From Streptomyces sp. TRM70350 (lineage in GTDB: Bacteria; Actinomycetota; Actinomycetes; Streptomycetales; Streptomycetaceae), in the NCBI RefSeq assembly GCF_019219825.1, contig NZ_JAHUXH010000011.1:62001-126000 (forward strand): DNA of 64,000 bases, in the 5' to 3' direction. The notes below the pieces were generated by a model, which did no database searches, was not told the DNA's origin, and saw nothing but the letters and a program-made list of their open reading frames with translations. Numbering within the stretch: the stretch's first letter is position 1; the number at the start of each line of letters is the position of its first letter. The position numbers were made by a program, and so were the translations under genes. Of the stretch, positions 1-9,484 are shown piece after piece.

Positions 1-2085
1 CCGCAGATGTCCCGGCTGCGCAACCTGGTCCAGGGCCTCGGCCTGCACGACGCCGTGGAGATCCTCGGGCCGAGCCAGCACATGACGGAGGAGTGGGCCA
101 AGGCCAGCCTGACCATGCTGCCGTCCCAGGACGGCGAGGCCTTCCCGCTGGTGCTGCTGGAGGCCTTCGCCGCCGGTGTCCCGGCGGTGGCGTACGACAT
201 CGTCACCGGACCTGCCGAGATCATCCGGCACGGCGTGGACGGACTGCTCGTCCCGCCCAACGACATCGACGGGCTGGCCGAGGCGATATCCCGGCTGATG
301 GGCGACGAGGAACTGCTGCGTTCCTACGGGGAGAACGCCTACGACGGCTCCGCGCGCTTCGCCGCGGACGTCATCGTCAAGCAGTGGGAGGAACTGTTCA
401 CCGAGCTCGTGCTGCGGCGCGACGACCCGCAGCGGATGGCGGAGCGGGCCGACCGCATGGCCCACCGCGTGGCCCACGGCGGCGCGGGCCGCTTCCACGC
501 CGCGGTCGCCGCGGACCGCACCGCCCCGTCGTCGGGCGACCAGCGGGCGCGTGAGCTGGTGATCGGCGCGGCCAACCGTTCCCTGGTACGGGCCGCGGGC
601 CGGCTCTCCGAGGTCCGCGACGACCTGCAGGGCTCGGACATCCTGCAGCGGAACTTCGAGACGGTCATCGCCGCACTGGAGAAGCACGACATCCCCTACG
701 TGCTGCTGCGGGACCGGGAGGACACCCCGCGCCAGCGGGTGGCGGTGGACAACACCCACCAGGAGCGGGTGCGCAAGGCCCTGGCCACCGAGTACGAGGG
801 CAAGGCGGTGTACGCCGAACTGCTCAAGCCCCGCACGCACGCCCCGGGCGTGCTCCTGGCCGAACGCCTGGAAGGGGCCGGCGAGGTCGCGGGGTTGCGG
901 GTCTTCCGTCCCGTGGTCACCTCCAGCCGTACCCTGCGCTTCGGCCCCGCCTACGGCTGCGACGTGGAGTTCTGGCGCCTGGTGCCGGAGGAGGAGGGCG
1001 GCGACGGCCAGTTCGTCGCGCCGCTGCGGCCGAGCGCGGTCGGCCCCAAGCTGCCGTCGCTGACCGCCGACGCCCGCCTGCGCGTGCGGGACCGGGAGTA
1101 CCCCACGCTGGAGCCGTTCACCAAGAAGCTGGTCAGCGACATCACCTTCCCGGTGGACGCCGTCTACACCTGGGTCGACGACTCGGACCCGCGATGGCAG
1201 GAGCGCCGGGCCCAGCGGCGCGCGGCCCTCGGCCTGGACGCCGAGGCGTCCGGGGACGAGGCGGCGCGCTTCCGCAACCGGGACGAGCTGCGCTACTCCC
1301 TGCGCTCGCTCGCGATGTTCGCGCCCTGGGTCCGCAAGATCTACCTGGTCACCGACGACCAGACGCCCGAGTGGCTGAACACCGAGCACCCGGGCATCGA
1401 GGTGATCTCGCACCGGGACATCTTCACCGACGCAAGCTGCCTTCCCACGTTCAACTCCCACGCCATCGAGAGCCAACTGCACCACATCGACGGGCTGTCG
1501 GAGCACTTCCTGTACATGAACGACGACGTTTTCGTCGGCAGGCCGCTCAGCGCGCAGAAGTTCTTCCAGCCCAACGGCACGAGCCGCTTCTTCTGGACGC
1601 CGACGACCGTGCCGATCGGGGAAGCGACCGAGGAGGACGAGGGCTACTTCGCCGCGGCGAAGAACAATCGCCGGCTGCTCGAGGACCGCTTCGGGGTGAC
1701 CGTGGCGAACAGCTTCGCGCACGCTCCGCACCCGTTGCGCAAGAGCGTCCTGCAGAAGATCGAGGCGGAGTTCCCCGAGAGCGTGGCCCGCACCGCGGCG
1801 AACCCGCTGCGCGGCTGGCAGGACATCTCCATGGTCTCCTCGCTGCACCACCACTACGGCTACCTGACGGGTGCCGCGGTGCCCAGCAGCATCCGGTGCG
1901 CCTACATCGACGTGGGCACCTACGCACGGCACCCGGAGCTGACGCGTCTGCTGGCGATCCGGGGCCACGACGTGTTCTGCCTCGGCGAGTCGCGGGACGC
2001 CGAGGTTCCGGACCAGGAACAGGCCCGCATCATCGACGCCTTCCTGCGCGCCTACTTCCCGGTGAAGAGCCCGTACGAGCTCTGA
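1..2085 (+). CDS. Glycosyltransferase (GT4-like) fused to Stealth sugar-phosphotransferase, 5' truncated by window
   Basis: The reading frame is open from the first base, so the start lies outside the window. The first ~140 residues look like the C-terminal half of a GT4/GT-B glycosyltransferase (PLVLLEAFAAGVPAVAYD, then GVDGLLVPPND), which binds the nucleotide-sugar donor. From about residue 385 Stealth conserved regions follow: CR1 (DAVYTWVDDSDPRW), CR2 (RDELRYSLRSL, then WVRKIYLVTDDQTPEWLN) and CR3 (HFLYMNDDVFVG with the acidic DD). Stealth proteins are known to transfer hexose-1-phosphate in capsule or teichoic-type polymers. The fusion suggests one polypeptide that adds a sugar and a sugar-phosphate to a cell-envelope polymer. 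A strong terminator follows. The substrate is unknown. Confidence 0.85.
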   Translation, partial: PQMSRLRNLVQGLGLHDAVEILGPSQHMTEEWAKASLTMLPSQDGEAFPLVLLEAFAAGVPAVAYDIVTGPAEIIRHGVDGLLVPPNDIDGLAEAISRLMGDEELLRSYGENAYDGSARFAADVIVKQWEELFTELVLRRDDPQRMAERADRMAHRVAHGGAGRFHAAVAADRTAPSSGDQRARELVIGAANRSLVRAAGRLSEVRDDLQGSDILQRNFETVIAALEKHDIPYVLLRDREDTPRQRVAVDNTHQERVRKALATEYEGKAVYAELLKPRTHAPGVLLAERLEGAGEVAGLRVFRPVVTSSRTLRFGPAYGCDVEFWRLVPEEEGGDGQFVAPLRPSAVGPKLPSLTADARLRVRDREYPTLEPFTKKLVSDITFPVDAVYTWVDDSDPRWQERRAQRRAALGLDAEASGDEAARFRNRDELRYSLRSLAMFAPWVRKIYLVTDDQTPEWLNTEHPGIEVISHRDIFTDASCLPTFNSHAIESQLHHIDGLSEHFLYMNDDVFVGRPLSAQKFFQPNGTSRFFWTPTTVPIGEATEEDEGYFAAAKNNRRLLEDRFGVTVANSFAHAPHPLRKSVLQKIEAEFPESVARTAANPLRGWQDISMVSSLHHHYGYLTGAAVPSSIRCAYIDVGTYARHPELTRLLAIRGHDVFCLGESRDAEVPDQEQARIIDAFLRAYFPVKSPYEL

Positions 2086-2102
2086 GCACGACGCGTCACG
2101 AC

Positions 2103-2147
2103 GAAGGGGGGCTTTCCCCGGCCGAAGGCCGGGGAAAGCCCCCCTTC
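2103..2147. terminator. Perfect 21-bp stem intrinsic terminator, probably bidirectional
   Basis: Arms 2103-2123 and 2127-2147 are perfectly complementary around a GAA loop. The hairpin sits between the convergent Stealth and FG-GAP genes and can serve both. Confidence 0.9.
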
Positions 2148-2163
2148 TTGCTGTCGGGTCCGG

Positions 2164-4368
2164 CTAGCGGACCACGTAGCCGAAGCGGCCGCCGGTGGCC
2201 GGCAGACCACCCTGGCCGGGCTGGTAGGTGGTGATCGCGGCGTTCGAACCGCCGGCGGTCACGTTGGACAGCGGCAGGGCGTAGACCGTGCCGTAGCTGC
2301 CCGGACCGTACGGCATGCCCACGTACAGCTTGGTGCCGGTGTAGTGGATGCTCCGGCCGAGGTGCTGGTTGGCGCCCGCGGGACCCGGGATGCCGGAGTT
2401 GCCCGCCTCGATCCAGCGGTTGTTCGTGTCGCGCGAGCCGAGCAGCGAGAAGGTGGTGATTGCGCCCGCCTTCGCCGTCGTACCGACGGCCTCGTCCGTG
2501 ATGCCGACGGCCAGCTTCATCGTCGCGGTGGTGCTCACCTCACGCGGTGCCGTGTTCACCGCGGCCAGGGTCTGGCCGAAGCGGTCACCGGCCTCGGAGG
2601 TGCCGGGGACGGCATCGGAAGAGGTGCCGGAGTAGTACGTGCTCAGCTGCTTGTACGTCCCCGCGGCGGTGACCTCGAACGTGATGACGTTGCCGGTGTC
2701 GGTCTTGTTGACACCGTCGATGTCCAGGTCCTCACCGGGAGAACCGACCGCGAGAATCGAGTGGGTGGCGGCCGCCGCTCCGGACGGGCGGTAGGGGACC
2801 AGGGCCAGGGACCTGCCGAACTGGTCGCCCGCCTCGGCTGCGCCGGCGACGGTGTCCAGGTCCTGGTCGAGACCGAACAGCGGGGTGGGCCGCTTCTCGG
2901 AGTTCAGCCGGTGGCTGAAGACCGCCAGGTTGCCGGCGCCCGCGTCGGAGCCGATGGCCTCGCCCGGGGCGCCGATGGCGATGTGGTTGGCGTCGGCCGC
3001 GACGACGGCGCCGAAGCCGTCGTTCGCCTCCACCGCACCCGGCACATCGGTGCTGTCCTGGCTGATGGCGATGTTGGTGTCGCCGTGCACGTAGAAGGCC
3101 ATGCCCGCCTTCGCGGTGGAGCCGATCGCCTCGCCCGGCGAGCCGATCACCACGAACGGCTCGCCCGCGGCGGTGGTGCCCGCGGCGATGGCCTGGCCGG
3201 TGCGGTCACCGCTCTCGGGGGCGGAGTTCTTGAAGGAGCCGGTGCCGGCGCCCTGCTCGAAGTGGGTGTTCTTGATCGCCCCGGTGCCGATACCGCCCCG
3301 CGCGCCGTACAGAATGTCGACCATGCCGGCGTCGGTGGCGCTGCCCAGGTCCTCGGACGGCGTGCCGACGACCAGGTCGGTGCAGCCGTCCTGGTTGTAG
3401 TCGACGGTGTCGATCGCCTCGCCGAACCAGTCGCCGGCCTCCGAGCCGCCCGGCACCCAGTCGAGGTCCTGGTGGAACTCGGCGGTGCCCTTCCCGCCGC
3501 CGTAGACCACCCGGACGACCCCCGCTCCGTCGTCGCCGCCGACACTCGCCTTCGGGTCGGCGATGGCGACGTCCTCGACGCCGTCGCAGTTGAAGTCGGT
3601 GATGGGCAGGGCGCCGACGGTGGACGTCACCCAGGAGTTCAGGTCGTCGACGCGGGCGGCGATGCCGCCGGTACGGGTCTCAGCGGTGTCGATGCCGAAG
3701 CAACCGCCCTGGTAGGAGCGGCTGTTGAGGGCCACCAGCTGCGGGCTGCCGTTGGTCGTGCGCACCACCGGACCGCCGGTGTCGCCCATGCAGGCGGCCG
3801 CGCCGTCCTTGCCGGTGAAGGTGGCCGTGGTGGCGTCGGCGGCGTCCACCGTCAGCGCGCCGGTGTGCAGCTTCAGCGGCGCCCACTCGGTCTTGGTGCG
3901 CCCGTACCCGGCGAACTTCAGTTCCTCGCCCGCGGCGGGTGCGGTGGTGGCCACGGTGACCGGGGCCACGTTGGTGACCGGCCGGTTCAGACGGGCCAGG
4001 ACGACGTCGCGGTCGGTGCGCGGCACGAGCTGCACCACCTCGCGCTCGGCTCCGTCGGAACCGCTCAGGTCGGAGCGGCCGATGGTGGCGGTCGTGGGCT
4101 TCGCGGGCTTGCCCGCGGGCACCGACAGGCTCGTCGCCGGGTCGTCGGCGAAGCAGCTCGCCGCGGTCAGCAGCCAGTCGGGGGCGACCAGCACGCCGGA
4201 GCAGCCGCGATCGTGGTCACCGACGATGACCTGCGCGGTGTAGCTGAAGGAGGTGTCGGTGGCCGGTGTGCCGGTCACCGCTGACGCGGGCGCGGCGCAC
4301 AGCGCGACCGGGCCGACGGCCAGGGCGGCGACCAGTGCCGCAAGGCGCACGTGTCTGGTGTGTCGCAT
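2164..4368 (-). CDS. Secreted trypsin-like (S1) FG-GAP repeat protein, probable pseudoprotease
   Basis: A Sec signal peptide (residues 1-30, ending APASA) precedes an S1 trypsin-like fold (~31-250) and about seven FG-GAP/integrin-type repeats (from ~254, e.g. DFNCDGVEDVAIADP, DYNQDGCTDLVVG), consistent with a seven-bladed beta-propeller. The canonical TAAHC reads TAASC (Ser71 for the catalytic His) and GDSGGP reads GDTGGP (Thr198 for the catalytic Ser). Only the Asp in RDVVLARL is kept. Proteolysis by the usual triad therefore looks lost and a binding or scaffold role outside the cell is more likely. SD AAGGAA lies ~8 nt before the ATG. The 734-aa length fits secreted actinobacterial proteins of this architecture. 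Confidence 0.85.
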   Translation of the reverse strand: MRHTRHVRLAALVAALAVGPVALCAAPASAVTGTPATDTSFSYTAQVIVGDHDRGCSGVLVAPDWLLTAASCFADDPATSLSVPAGKPAKPTTATIGRSDLSGSDGAEREVVQLVPRTDRDVVLARLNRPVTNVAPVTVATTAPAAGEELKFAGYGRTKTEWAPLKLHTGALTVDAADATTATFTGKDGAAACMGDTGGPVVRTTNGSPQLVALNSRSYQGGCFGIDTAETRTGGIAARVDDLNSWVTSTVGALPITDFNCDGVEDVAIADPKASVGGDDGAGVVRVVYGGGKGTAEFHQDLDWVPGGSEAGDWFGEAIDTVDYNQDGCTDLVVGTPSEDLGSATDAGMVDILYGARGGIGTGAIKNTHFEQGAGTGSFKNSAPESGDRTGQAIAAGTTAAGEPFVVIGSPGEAIGSTAKAGMAFYVHGDTNIAISQDSTDVPGAVEANDGFGAVVAADANHIAIGAPGEAIGSDAGAGNLAVFSHRLNSEKRPTPLFGLDQDLDTVAGAAEAGDQFGRSLALVPYRPSGAAAATHSILAVGSPGEDLDIDGVNKTDTGNVITFEVTAAGTYKQLSTYYSGTSSDAVPGTSEAGDRFGQTLAAVNTAPREVSTTATMKLAVGITDEAVGTTAKAGAITTFSLLGSRDTNNRWIEAGNSGIPGPAGANQHLGRSIHYTGTKLYVGMPYGPGSYGTVYALPLSNVTAGGSNAAITTYQPGQGGLPATGGRFGYVVR

Positions 4369-4451
4369 GATGTGATTCCTTGGACTCGAAGGACTGCCGG
4401 GCCGAGCGGCCCGGGGCAGCCTGGGAAATGCCGACGGGCGTGCGCCCAGCG

Positions 4452-4994
4452 CTACTTGGCGGTCCTGATCTCCACGAGCATGAACTCGCGGCCCTGTTCG
4501 TCGGCGCTCTCGCCGACCGCGGTCCAGGCGTTCTTGTCGACGTCGAAGGACTTCTCCTCGGTGCCGGTGGTCATGTCCACCTGCGTGGTGTAGTCGTTGC
4601 CCCTGATGCCGTAGACCGAGGGGATCTCCAGGGTCAGCCAGCCGGAATTGCCGGTCACCTGGAAGCAGATCCTGTCCTTGCTCCGCGCCCAGACCTCGAG
4701 CTGTCCGGTGCCGCTCACGCAGTCGGCGAGCGTGATGTGGCCGTCGCCGCGCTTGAGGACGATGTTCTGCTCCGCGAGGATCTTGTCCGCCTGCGGGTAG
4801 TTGAAGTCCTCCACGGCGTAGCCGGGGGCTTCGCCCGCGACGGGTGCGGCCGCCCGTGCGTCCGCGCCCCCGGTGGCGGAGGTACCGGCCGGGACGGCGA
4901 GCCAGGTCAGTGCGCCGGCCACCGCCGCGGCCAGCAGGGTGCCGACTGTTCTTCTGTGGTGCGGCCTTGCCGCGATTGCGCTGAGCGCCTTCAT
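4452..4994 (-). CDS. Small secreted protein of unknown function
   Basis: 180 residues. The basic N-terminus and hydrophobic core (TVGTLLAAAVAGALTWLAV) form a signal peptide or N-terminal anchor, and the rest is a globular, mixed-charge domain with two cysteines (LADCVSGTG, RICFQVTGNSGWL) that may form a disulfide after export. I do not recognise the family. It lies 83 bp upstream of the FG-GAP protein on the same strand, so the two may be co-transcribed and act together outside the cell. Confidence 0.75.
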   Translation of the reverse strand: MKALSAIAARPHHRRTVGTLLAAAVAGALTWLAVPAGTSATGGADARAAAPVAGEAPGYAVEDFNYPQADKILAEQNIVLKRGDGHITLADCVSGTGQLEVWARSKDRICFQVTGNSGWLTLEIPSVYGIRGNDYTTQVDMTTGTEEKSFDVDKNAWTAVGESADEQGREFMLVEIRTAK

Positions 4995-5244
4995 TGAAGT
5001 CCTATGGGTCGATTCCGATGAAATTCAGAATACGTTCGAAACAGCTGTGAGGCTGCGATGGCCGGGGGCGGCAGCAGCGGGCATGGATTGAGAATTCTCA
5101 GAAATGCGCATGGCCATGAAACTGCCCCAGCCTCGTTTATCAAAGCCGGAATGATTGATCTCTGTCCACCGGGCGAAGAGTGCCAAAACGGGCACATTGG
5201 GAACGGCTGACATGGCGTGTGTCACACCGTGAAAAGGGTGCCGA

Positions 5245-5640
5245 TCAGCCGCCGTTCTTCACGCCCACCGCCCAGACGGCACCGATCACCACCAGCATGA
5301 CCGTCATGGAGGTGCAGATCCAGACCGTCACGACCCGGCTGCTCTTGGTCGCCGGATCCTCGACCCACCGGTGGTAGTCGCGCGTGATGCGGCCCCGCAC
5401 GGGGGCCAGCATGGCCGGGAACATGAGCATGGTCGCCGCGTAGAGGTAAAGGGCGGCGGCCGGGACCTGGCTCTCGGCGAAGCCGCGCGCTCCCACACCG
5501 ACAATGCCGATGACCGGAAGCCAGAACATCTTCTTGCGGTACTTCGGAATCTGGATGATCCACTGCATGGCGGCGAGATTGACCAGGGTGGCACCTATCG
5601 CAATCAGAATCCAGGCACCTGTGGACAGTGACAGAAACAT
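5245..5640 (-). CDS. Small integral membrane protein, about four TM helices
   Basis: 131 residues from the ATG at 5640, chosen because GGGAGG lies about 7 nt upstream; the longer open frame to 5724 has no such site. Hydrophobic segments are seen at about residues 7-28, 40-55, 65-85 and 108-128, separated by short loops and one charged loop (RGRITRDYHRWVEDPATKSSR). I recognise no catalytic motif. It lies just downstream of the ALF-repeat gene on the same strand (65 bp), so it may be co-expressed with it, possibly as a membrane partner or protector. That role is only inferred from position. Confidence 0.7.
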   Translation of the reverse strand: MFLSLSTGAWILIAIGATLVNLAAMQWIIQIPKYRKKMFWLPVIGIVGVGARGFAESQVPAAALYLYAATMLMFPAMLAPVRGRITRDYHRWVEDPATKSSRVVTVWICTSMTVMLVVIGAVWAVGVKNGG

Positions 5641-5705
5641 ACAGGGCCTCCCGGGTCGGAACCTCGTCATTCTTTCATATGCGGTTCCGACCCCGAGTGC
5701 GTCGT

Positions 5706-8700
5706 CTAGAAGAGGGAGTCCCACCCGTCGGAGATGGCGCCTCCGATGCCGGACGCGACATCACCGGCCTTGTCCCACGACGTGGTCGCGAAAGTGACCG
5801 CGGGACCCACCATTTCGTGCCCGATCCGCGAGGCGATCACGGTGCCGCTCTTCAGGCCCTGGGCGCCCCACTCGATGGCCTGGGACACGCCCGGAAGCTT
5901 GATCTTGCCGAGGGCGAAGCCGCCCGTGAGAGCGCCGACCGCGAGCCCGGCGACGGAGCCGAAGAACGCGTCGGACGTCCATCCGTCCGTGAAACCGGTG
6001 ATGACGGCCGAACCGATGCCCGTGACCCACGAGATGGTGCCCGCCACTCCGGCGATGACCTGACCGGCCGGTGGCGGAACGAGCAGGCTGAACGCGGCGA
6101 CGGTCCCGGAGACGGCGCTGATCGCGTTGAGCGCCTGCGCGACGTCGCGCCAGTCGTCCTTGCTGCCCCAGCCCTCGGGGTTGTCGACCTTGTCGTGGTC
6201 GCTGGTGTCGGACGGGTCGACCCCGTTCTGCTGGTTCTCCCTCGCCGCCTGTGCGGCCGCGCGCGCGGCCGCGGCCAGTTCCTCCTGCCGCTTGGCGGCG
6301 GCTGTCCTGCGGGCCTCGGAGGCCGCCTGTGCGGCGGCCGCCGCGTCCTGCCCGGCCTCGTAGGCGGACTGGCGTGCGGCGTTCGCCGACGCCTGCGCCT
6401 GGCCGGCGGACTGCACGGCGGCAGCGGCGGAGGCCACGGCCTGGTTGGCGGAGTAGTTCGCCCGCCGTGCGGCGCCGCGCGCGGCGGCGGCCGCGGTCTT
6501 CGCCTTGTCCGCGGACGCCTGCGCGTCCAGCGCGGACCGTTCGGCGGCGTCCGCGTTCGCGTCGGCCTCCGTGGCGTAGTCGGCGGCCCTGTCGGCGGAG
6601 GCCTGGGCCTTGTCCGCCCACTGCGCCGCCTCGGCCGCCGCCTGGCGCGCCTCGGCCGCGGCCCTGGACGCCTCGTAGGCGTCCTTCTGCGCCTCCTGGG
6701 CGATCTTCGCCGCGTGGGCGATGGAGGCGCGGACGGCGGCGACGTGCGAGCTCCAGTCGTGGTCGAGCTGCGCGGCGCGGTGGTGCACGGTGGTGACGAA
6801 GTCACGGCGCATCCACGACGGCCCCTCCAGCGCCACCTGCGCGGCCGCCTTGGTGTACGGACCGGCGGTTTCCAGGATGGACAGGACGGCGACCTGGTCG
6901 TCCTCGACGACCTTGTCGGCGTAGCCCAGGAAGAAGCCGTGCAGGGCCGTGGCCGAGCCGTCGTCCAGGGCGGCCTGCGCCGCGGCCCTGACCGCGTTCC
7001 CGGGGTTGTCGTCGAGGATGCGGAGGATGGCGACCCGGTTGTCCGCCGCCGCGGCTTCCAGGACGCCGCTGGTCAGGAAGTCGCCCACGGCCTTCGCGTC
7101 GTCCGCGGCCAACGCCGTGCCGGCGGCGTCGGCGACGGCTTCGGTGGACACCTTCGCCAGGGCGAGGACCGTTTCCCGGTCGTCCTGGGTCTGCGCGATC
7201 CGCCGGTCGGTGGAGACCCAGGCCAGCACGTCCTCGTCGGCTCCGGCGAGGGCGTACTCGGCGGCGCTCCGGCTCCAGGTGCCGATGGTCGTGGAGATCA
7301 GGTTCATCGCGGCCCGGCGGCCGAGGGTGACGGCCTGGGCGGTGTCGCCGGAGGAGTACGCGGCCTCGGCCTTGGCGATGAGGTCCTTGGTCGCGGCGTC
7401 CAGGGCGTCGGCCTGGGTGGCCGCCGTGCGGGCCGCCTGCCGGTCCGCCGCCTCCGCCTGCGCCAGCTCCCGGGCCTCGGCGAGTGACTGCTCGGTCTCC
7501 TCCGCCAGCTTCCGGGTCTCGGAGTCACGGGCCGCCTGCTCCACGGCCTGGGCGTCCTCGACCGCCGTCGCCGCCGCTTCGGCGGCCTGCACCGACTCGG
7601 CGGCCCAGGCGGTGGCCTTCTTGGCGTAGTCGGCCGCCTGCCCGGCGGCGTCCGCCGCCTCGTCGGCCGCCTTCGCCGCGTTGTCGGCGTGCGTGGCGGC
7701 GGAGTTGGCCGCGTCCCGTGCGGAACGCGCCGCCTGCGCGGCGGTGTTGGCCAGGGACTGAGCGGTGTTCGCGGCCTTGGTGGCGCGGGCCGCCTGCGCG
7801 TCGGCCTCGGCGGCGGCGGCCTTGGCGCGGGCCGCCTCCGACTGGGCGGCACCCGCCGCCTGGGCGGCCACGGCGGCGGAGTTGGCCGCGGCGGCCGCGT
7901 TGCGCGCCGCGCCCGCCGCGGCGGATCCGGCCGCTGCCGCCCGGCTGGAGGCGGTCGCCGCCGCGTCGGCCGCCGCGGCCGCCGTCCGGGCCTTGGCGGC
8001 CGCGTTGCGCGCGCCCTCCGCGGCGCTACGTGCGGCCTGGGCCTTGGTGGCGTCATTGGCTGCCGCGATGGCGGCCGAGTAGGCGGCGGAGGCGGCTCGT
8101 CCGGCGGTCGCCGCGGCCTGGGCGGCGGCGGTGGCGGCCAGCGCCGCGCGGCGAGCGGCGTTGTGCGCGGCGGAGGAGGCCCGGATGGCGGTGCGGGCGG
8201 CGGAGGCGGCGCCCTGGGCGGCGGAGGCGGCCTTGCGGGCGGCAGCGCCGGACCTGGCGACATCGTCGCGGGCCGCGTCCGCCTCGGCGGCGGCCTTCTC
8301 CGCCGCTTCCTTCGCCTTCTCGGCTGCTTCCTGCGCCTTGTCCGAGGCGGCGACGGCGCGGTCGGAGGTCAGCTGGGCCCGCCTGCCCTCGCGTTCCACG
8401 ATCGCCACCAACTGGTCGATGGTGGCGCTCTCGTGGTCCCGTGCCCGCGCGATGTGCTGACCGGTGTTCAGGAACCAGTTGATCGCGGACGGCGAACCGT
8501 CGTCCAGCGCGCGCACTGCGTACTTCTCCACCTCGGGGGAGGCGGTGGCGAGGATGCGGAAGACCTCGGCCCGCTCGTCCTCCTGGCGCGCGGTGATCTG
8601 GGTGTCCAGCAGGAACAGCGACAGGGCGTCGCTGGTGCCGTCGGTGAGCGCCTTCTGCGCCTCCCGCTGGATCGCCCTGCCACCGCTGTTCATGATGGCC

Positions 8701-9158
8701 AGGGTGGTGACGCGGAGGTCCTCCAGCTCGGCGGTCCTGTATCCACCGGCCAGGAAGTCGGCGATGGCCTCGTCGCCGCCGTCGAGCGCGGCGGAGGCGT
8801 CGCGGGCCGTGCCCTTGCCGCTGGCGGGCAGTGCCTTGAGCAGGGCGAGGCGGTTGTCCTCGGCGGTGGCCTGCGCCAGTCCCCCGGACAGGAAGCCGTC
8901 GATGTCGGCGCCGGTGCCGGTCAGCGCCTGCGCGGCCACTGTCTTGACGGTGCGTCCGCCGATCTTCCACGCGGTGACGGCCTTCGCCCGCGCGGTGTCG
9001 GGGAGTTCGGGGAGCCTGGGCAGTTCCGTTCCGGCCGTGGCCGTGGCTGCGGTGGCGGCCAGGGCGCGGGAGGGCGCCGAGAGAGGGATCGCGGTCGCCG
9101 CCGTGGCCGCCCCAACGGCGGTGAGGACGCGCCGTCTGCTCCAGTACGTGGTGTCCAA
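5706..9158 (-). CDS. Tat-exported ALF-repeat / alanine-rich coiled-coil protein with hydrophobic C-terminus
   Basis: Start is a TTG at 9158 with GAGGGGGGA upstream; it places a Tat signal (SRRRVLTAVGAATAATAIPL) at the N-terminus. The 1150-residue product then has an ALF-repeat block (short ~45-residue repeats, e.g. ALDDGSPSAINWFLNTGQ), a very alanine-rich coiled coil (AAAxAxxAA heptads, ~200 residues), a second ALF block (SGVLEAAAADNRVAILRIL), a second alanine coiled coil, a hydrophilic linker, and a C-terminal region with glycine-rich hydrophobic segments (PAGQVIAGVAGTISWVTGIG; VAGLAVGALTGGFALG). ALF repeats occur in large secreted Streptomyces proteins, some with C-terminal toxin domains; no toxin domain is recognisable here. 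The C-terminus could be membrane-inserting. Function unknown. Confidence 0.85.
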   Translation of the reverse strand: MDTTYWSRRRVLTAVGAATAATAIPLSAPSRALAATAATATAGTELPRLPELPDTARAKAVTAWKIGGRTVKTVAAQALTGTGADIDGFLSGGLAQATAEDNRLALLKALPASGKGTARDASAALDGGDEAIADFLAGGYRTAELEDLRVTTLAIMNSGGRAIQREAQKALTDGTSDALSLFLLDTQITARQEDERAEVFRILATASPEVEKYAVRALDDGSPSAINWFLNTGQHIARARDHESATIDQLVAIVEREGRRAQLTSDRAVAASDKAQEAAEKAKEAAEKAAAEADAARDDVARSGAAARKAASAAQGAASAARTAIRASSAAHNAARRAALAATAAAQAAATAGRAASAAYSAAIAAANDATKAQAARSAAEGARNAAAKARTAAAAADAAATASSRAAAAGSAAAGAARNAAAAANSAAVAAQAAGAAQSEAARAKAAAAEADAQAARATKAANTAQSLANTAAQAARSARDAANSAATHADNAAKAADEAADAAGQAADYAKKATAWAAESVQAAEAAATAVEDAQAVEQAARDSETRKLAEETEQSLAEARELAQAEAADRQAARTAATQADALDAATKDLIAKAEAAYSSGDTAQAVTLGRRAAMNLISTTIGTWSRSAAEYALAGADEDVLAWVSTDRRIAQTQDDRETVLALAKVSTEAVADAAGTALAADDAKAVGDFLTSGVLEAAAADNRVAILRILDDNPGNAVRAAAQAALDDGSATALHGFFLGYADKVVEDDQVAVLSILETAGPYTKAAAQVALEGPSWMRRDFVTTVHHRAAQLDHDWSSHVAAVRASIAHAAKIAQEAQKDAYEASRAAAEARQAAAEAAQWADKAQASADRAADYATEADANADAAERSALDAQASADKAKTAAAAARGAARRANYSANQAVASAAAAVQSAGQAQASANAARQSAYEAGQDAAAAAQAASEARRTAAAKRQEELAAAARAAAQAARENQQNGVDPSDTSDHDKVDNPEGWGSKDDWRDVAQALNAISAVSGTVAAFSLLVPPPAGQVIAGVAGTISWVTGIGSAVITGFTDGWTSDAFFGSVAGLAVGALTGGFALGKIKLPGVSQAIEWGAQGLKSGTVIASRIGHEMVGPAVTFATTSWDKAGDVASGIGGAISDGWDSLF

Positions 9159-9484
9159 TGAATCCCCCCTCGTGTGGCCGAACTGCGTGAACGTATGGGC
9201 GTGCGAAGGGAGTTGACCAGCCGTCAGCGTGTACGGAGCCCATGAGAAACCCCACACCGGCCCGTATGGTCGTATTCGCCGGGATGCTCCCGAGTGGGCG
9301 GTTGCGTGCGCGGCGTACGCATGTTCTGATCATTTGTTCACGCTGCGGATGGGGACCGTTCCCGCTGCCTTCCGGTTCCGTTCAGGCGGTACGGCCCACC
9401 TCGCTGTGCCGGACCTGCTCCGCCGCTCGTCCGCGTACTGGACCGACTGCGCGGTGACCCGCCCCCGTCGCGTAGATTCGGCAC
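9159..9484. other. Divergent intergenic region between the ALF protein and proB
   Basis: 326 bp with no supportable gene. It holds the SD of the ALF gene at the left end and the proB -10 at the right end. The middle (around 9320-9345) is locally A/T-richer (GTTCTGATCATTTGTTCA) and is a plausible divergent promoter or operator; I see no clean palindrome. Confidence 0.5.
9473..9478 (+). promoter_or_regulatory. -10 hexamer TAGATT of proB, leaderless start
   Basis: TAGATT lies exactly 6 nt before the GTG of proB and there is no SD, so transcription should begin at or next to the start codon. No convincing -35 is visible. Confidence 0.6.

Noticed and set aside
2344..4284. 646-aa plus-strand frame opposite the FG-GAP gene
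   Set aside because: Composition is typical of an antisense high-G+C shadow; the minus-strand gene has signal peptide and repeats.
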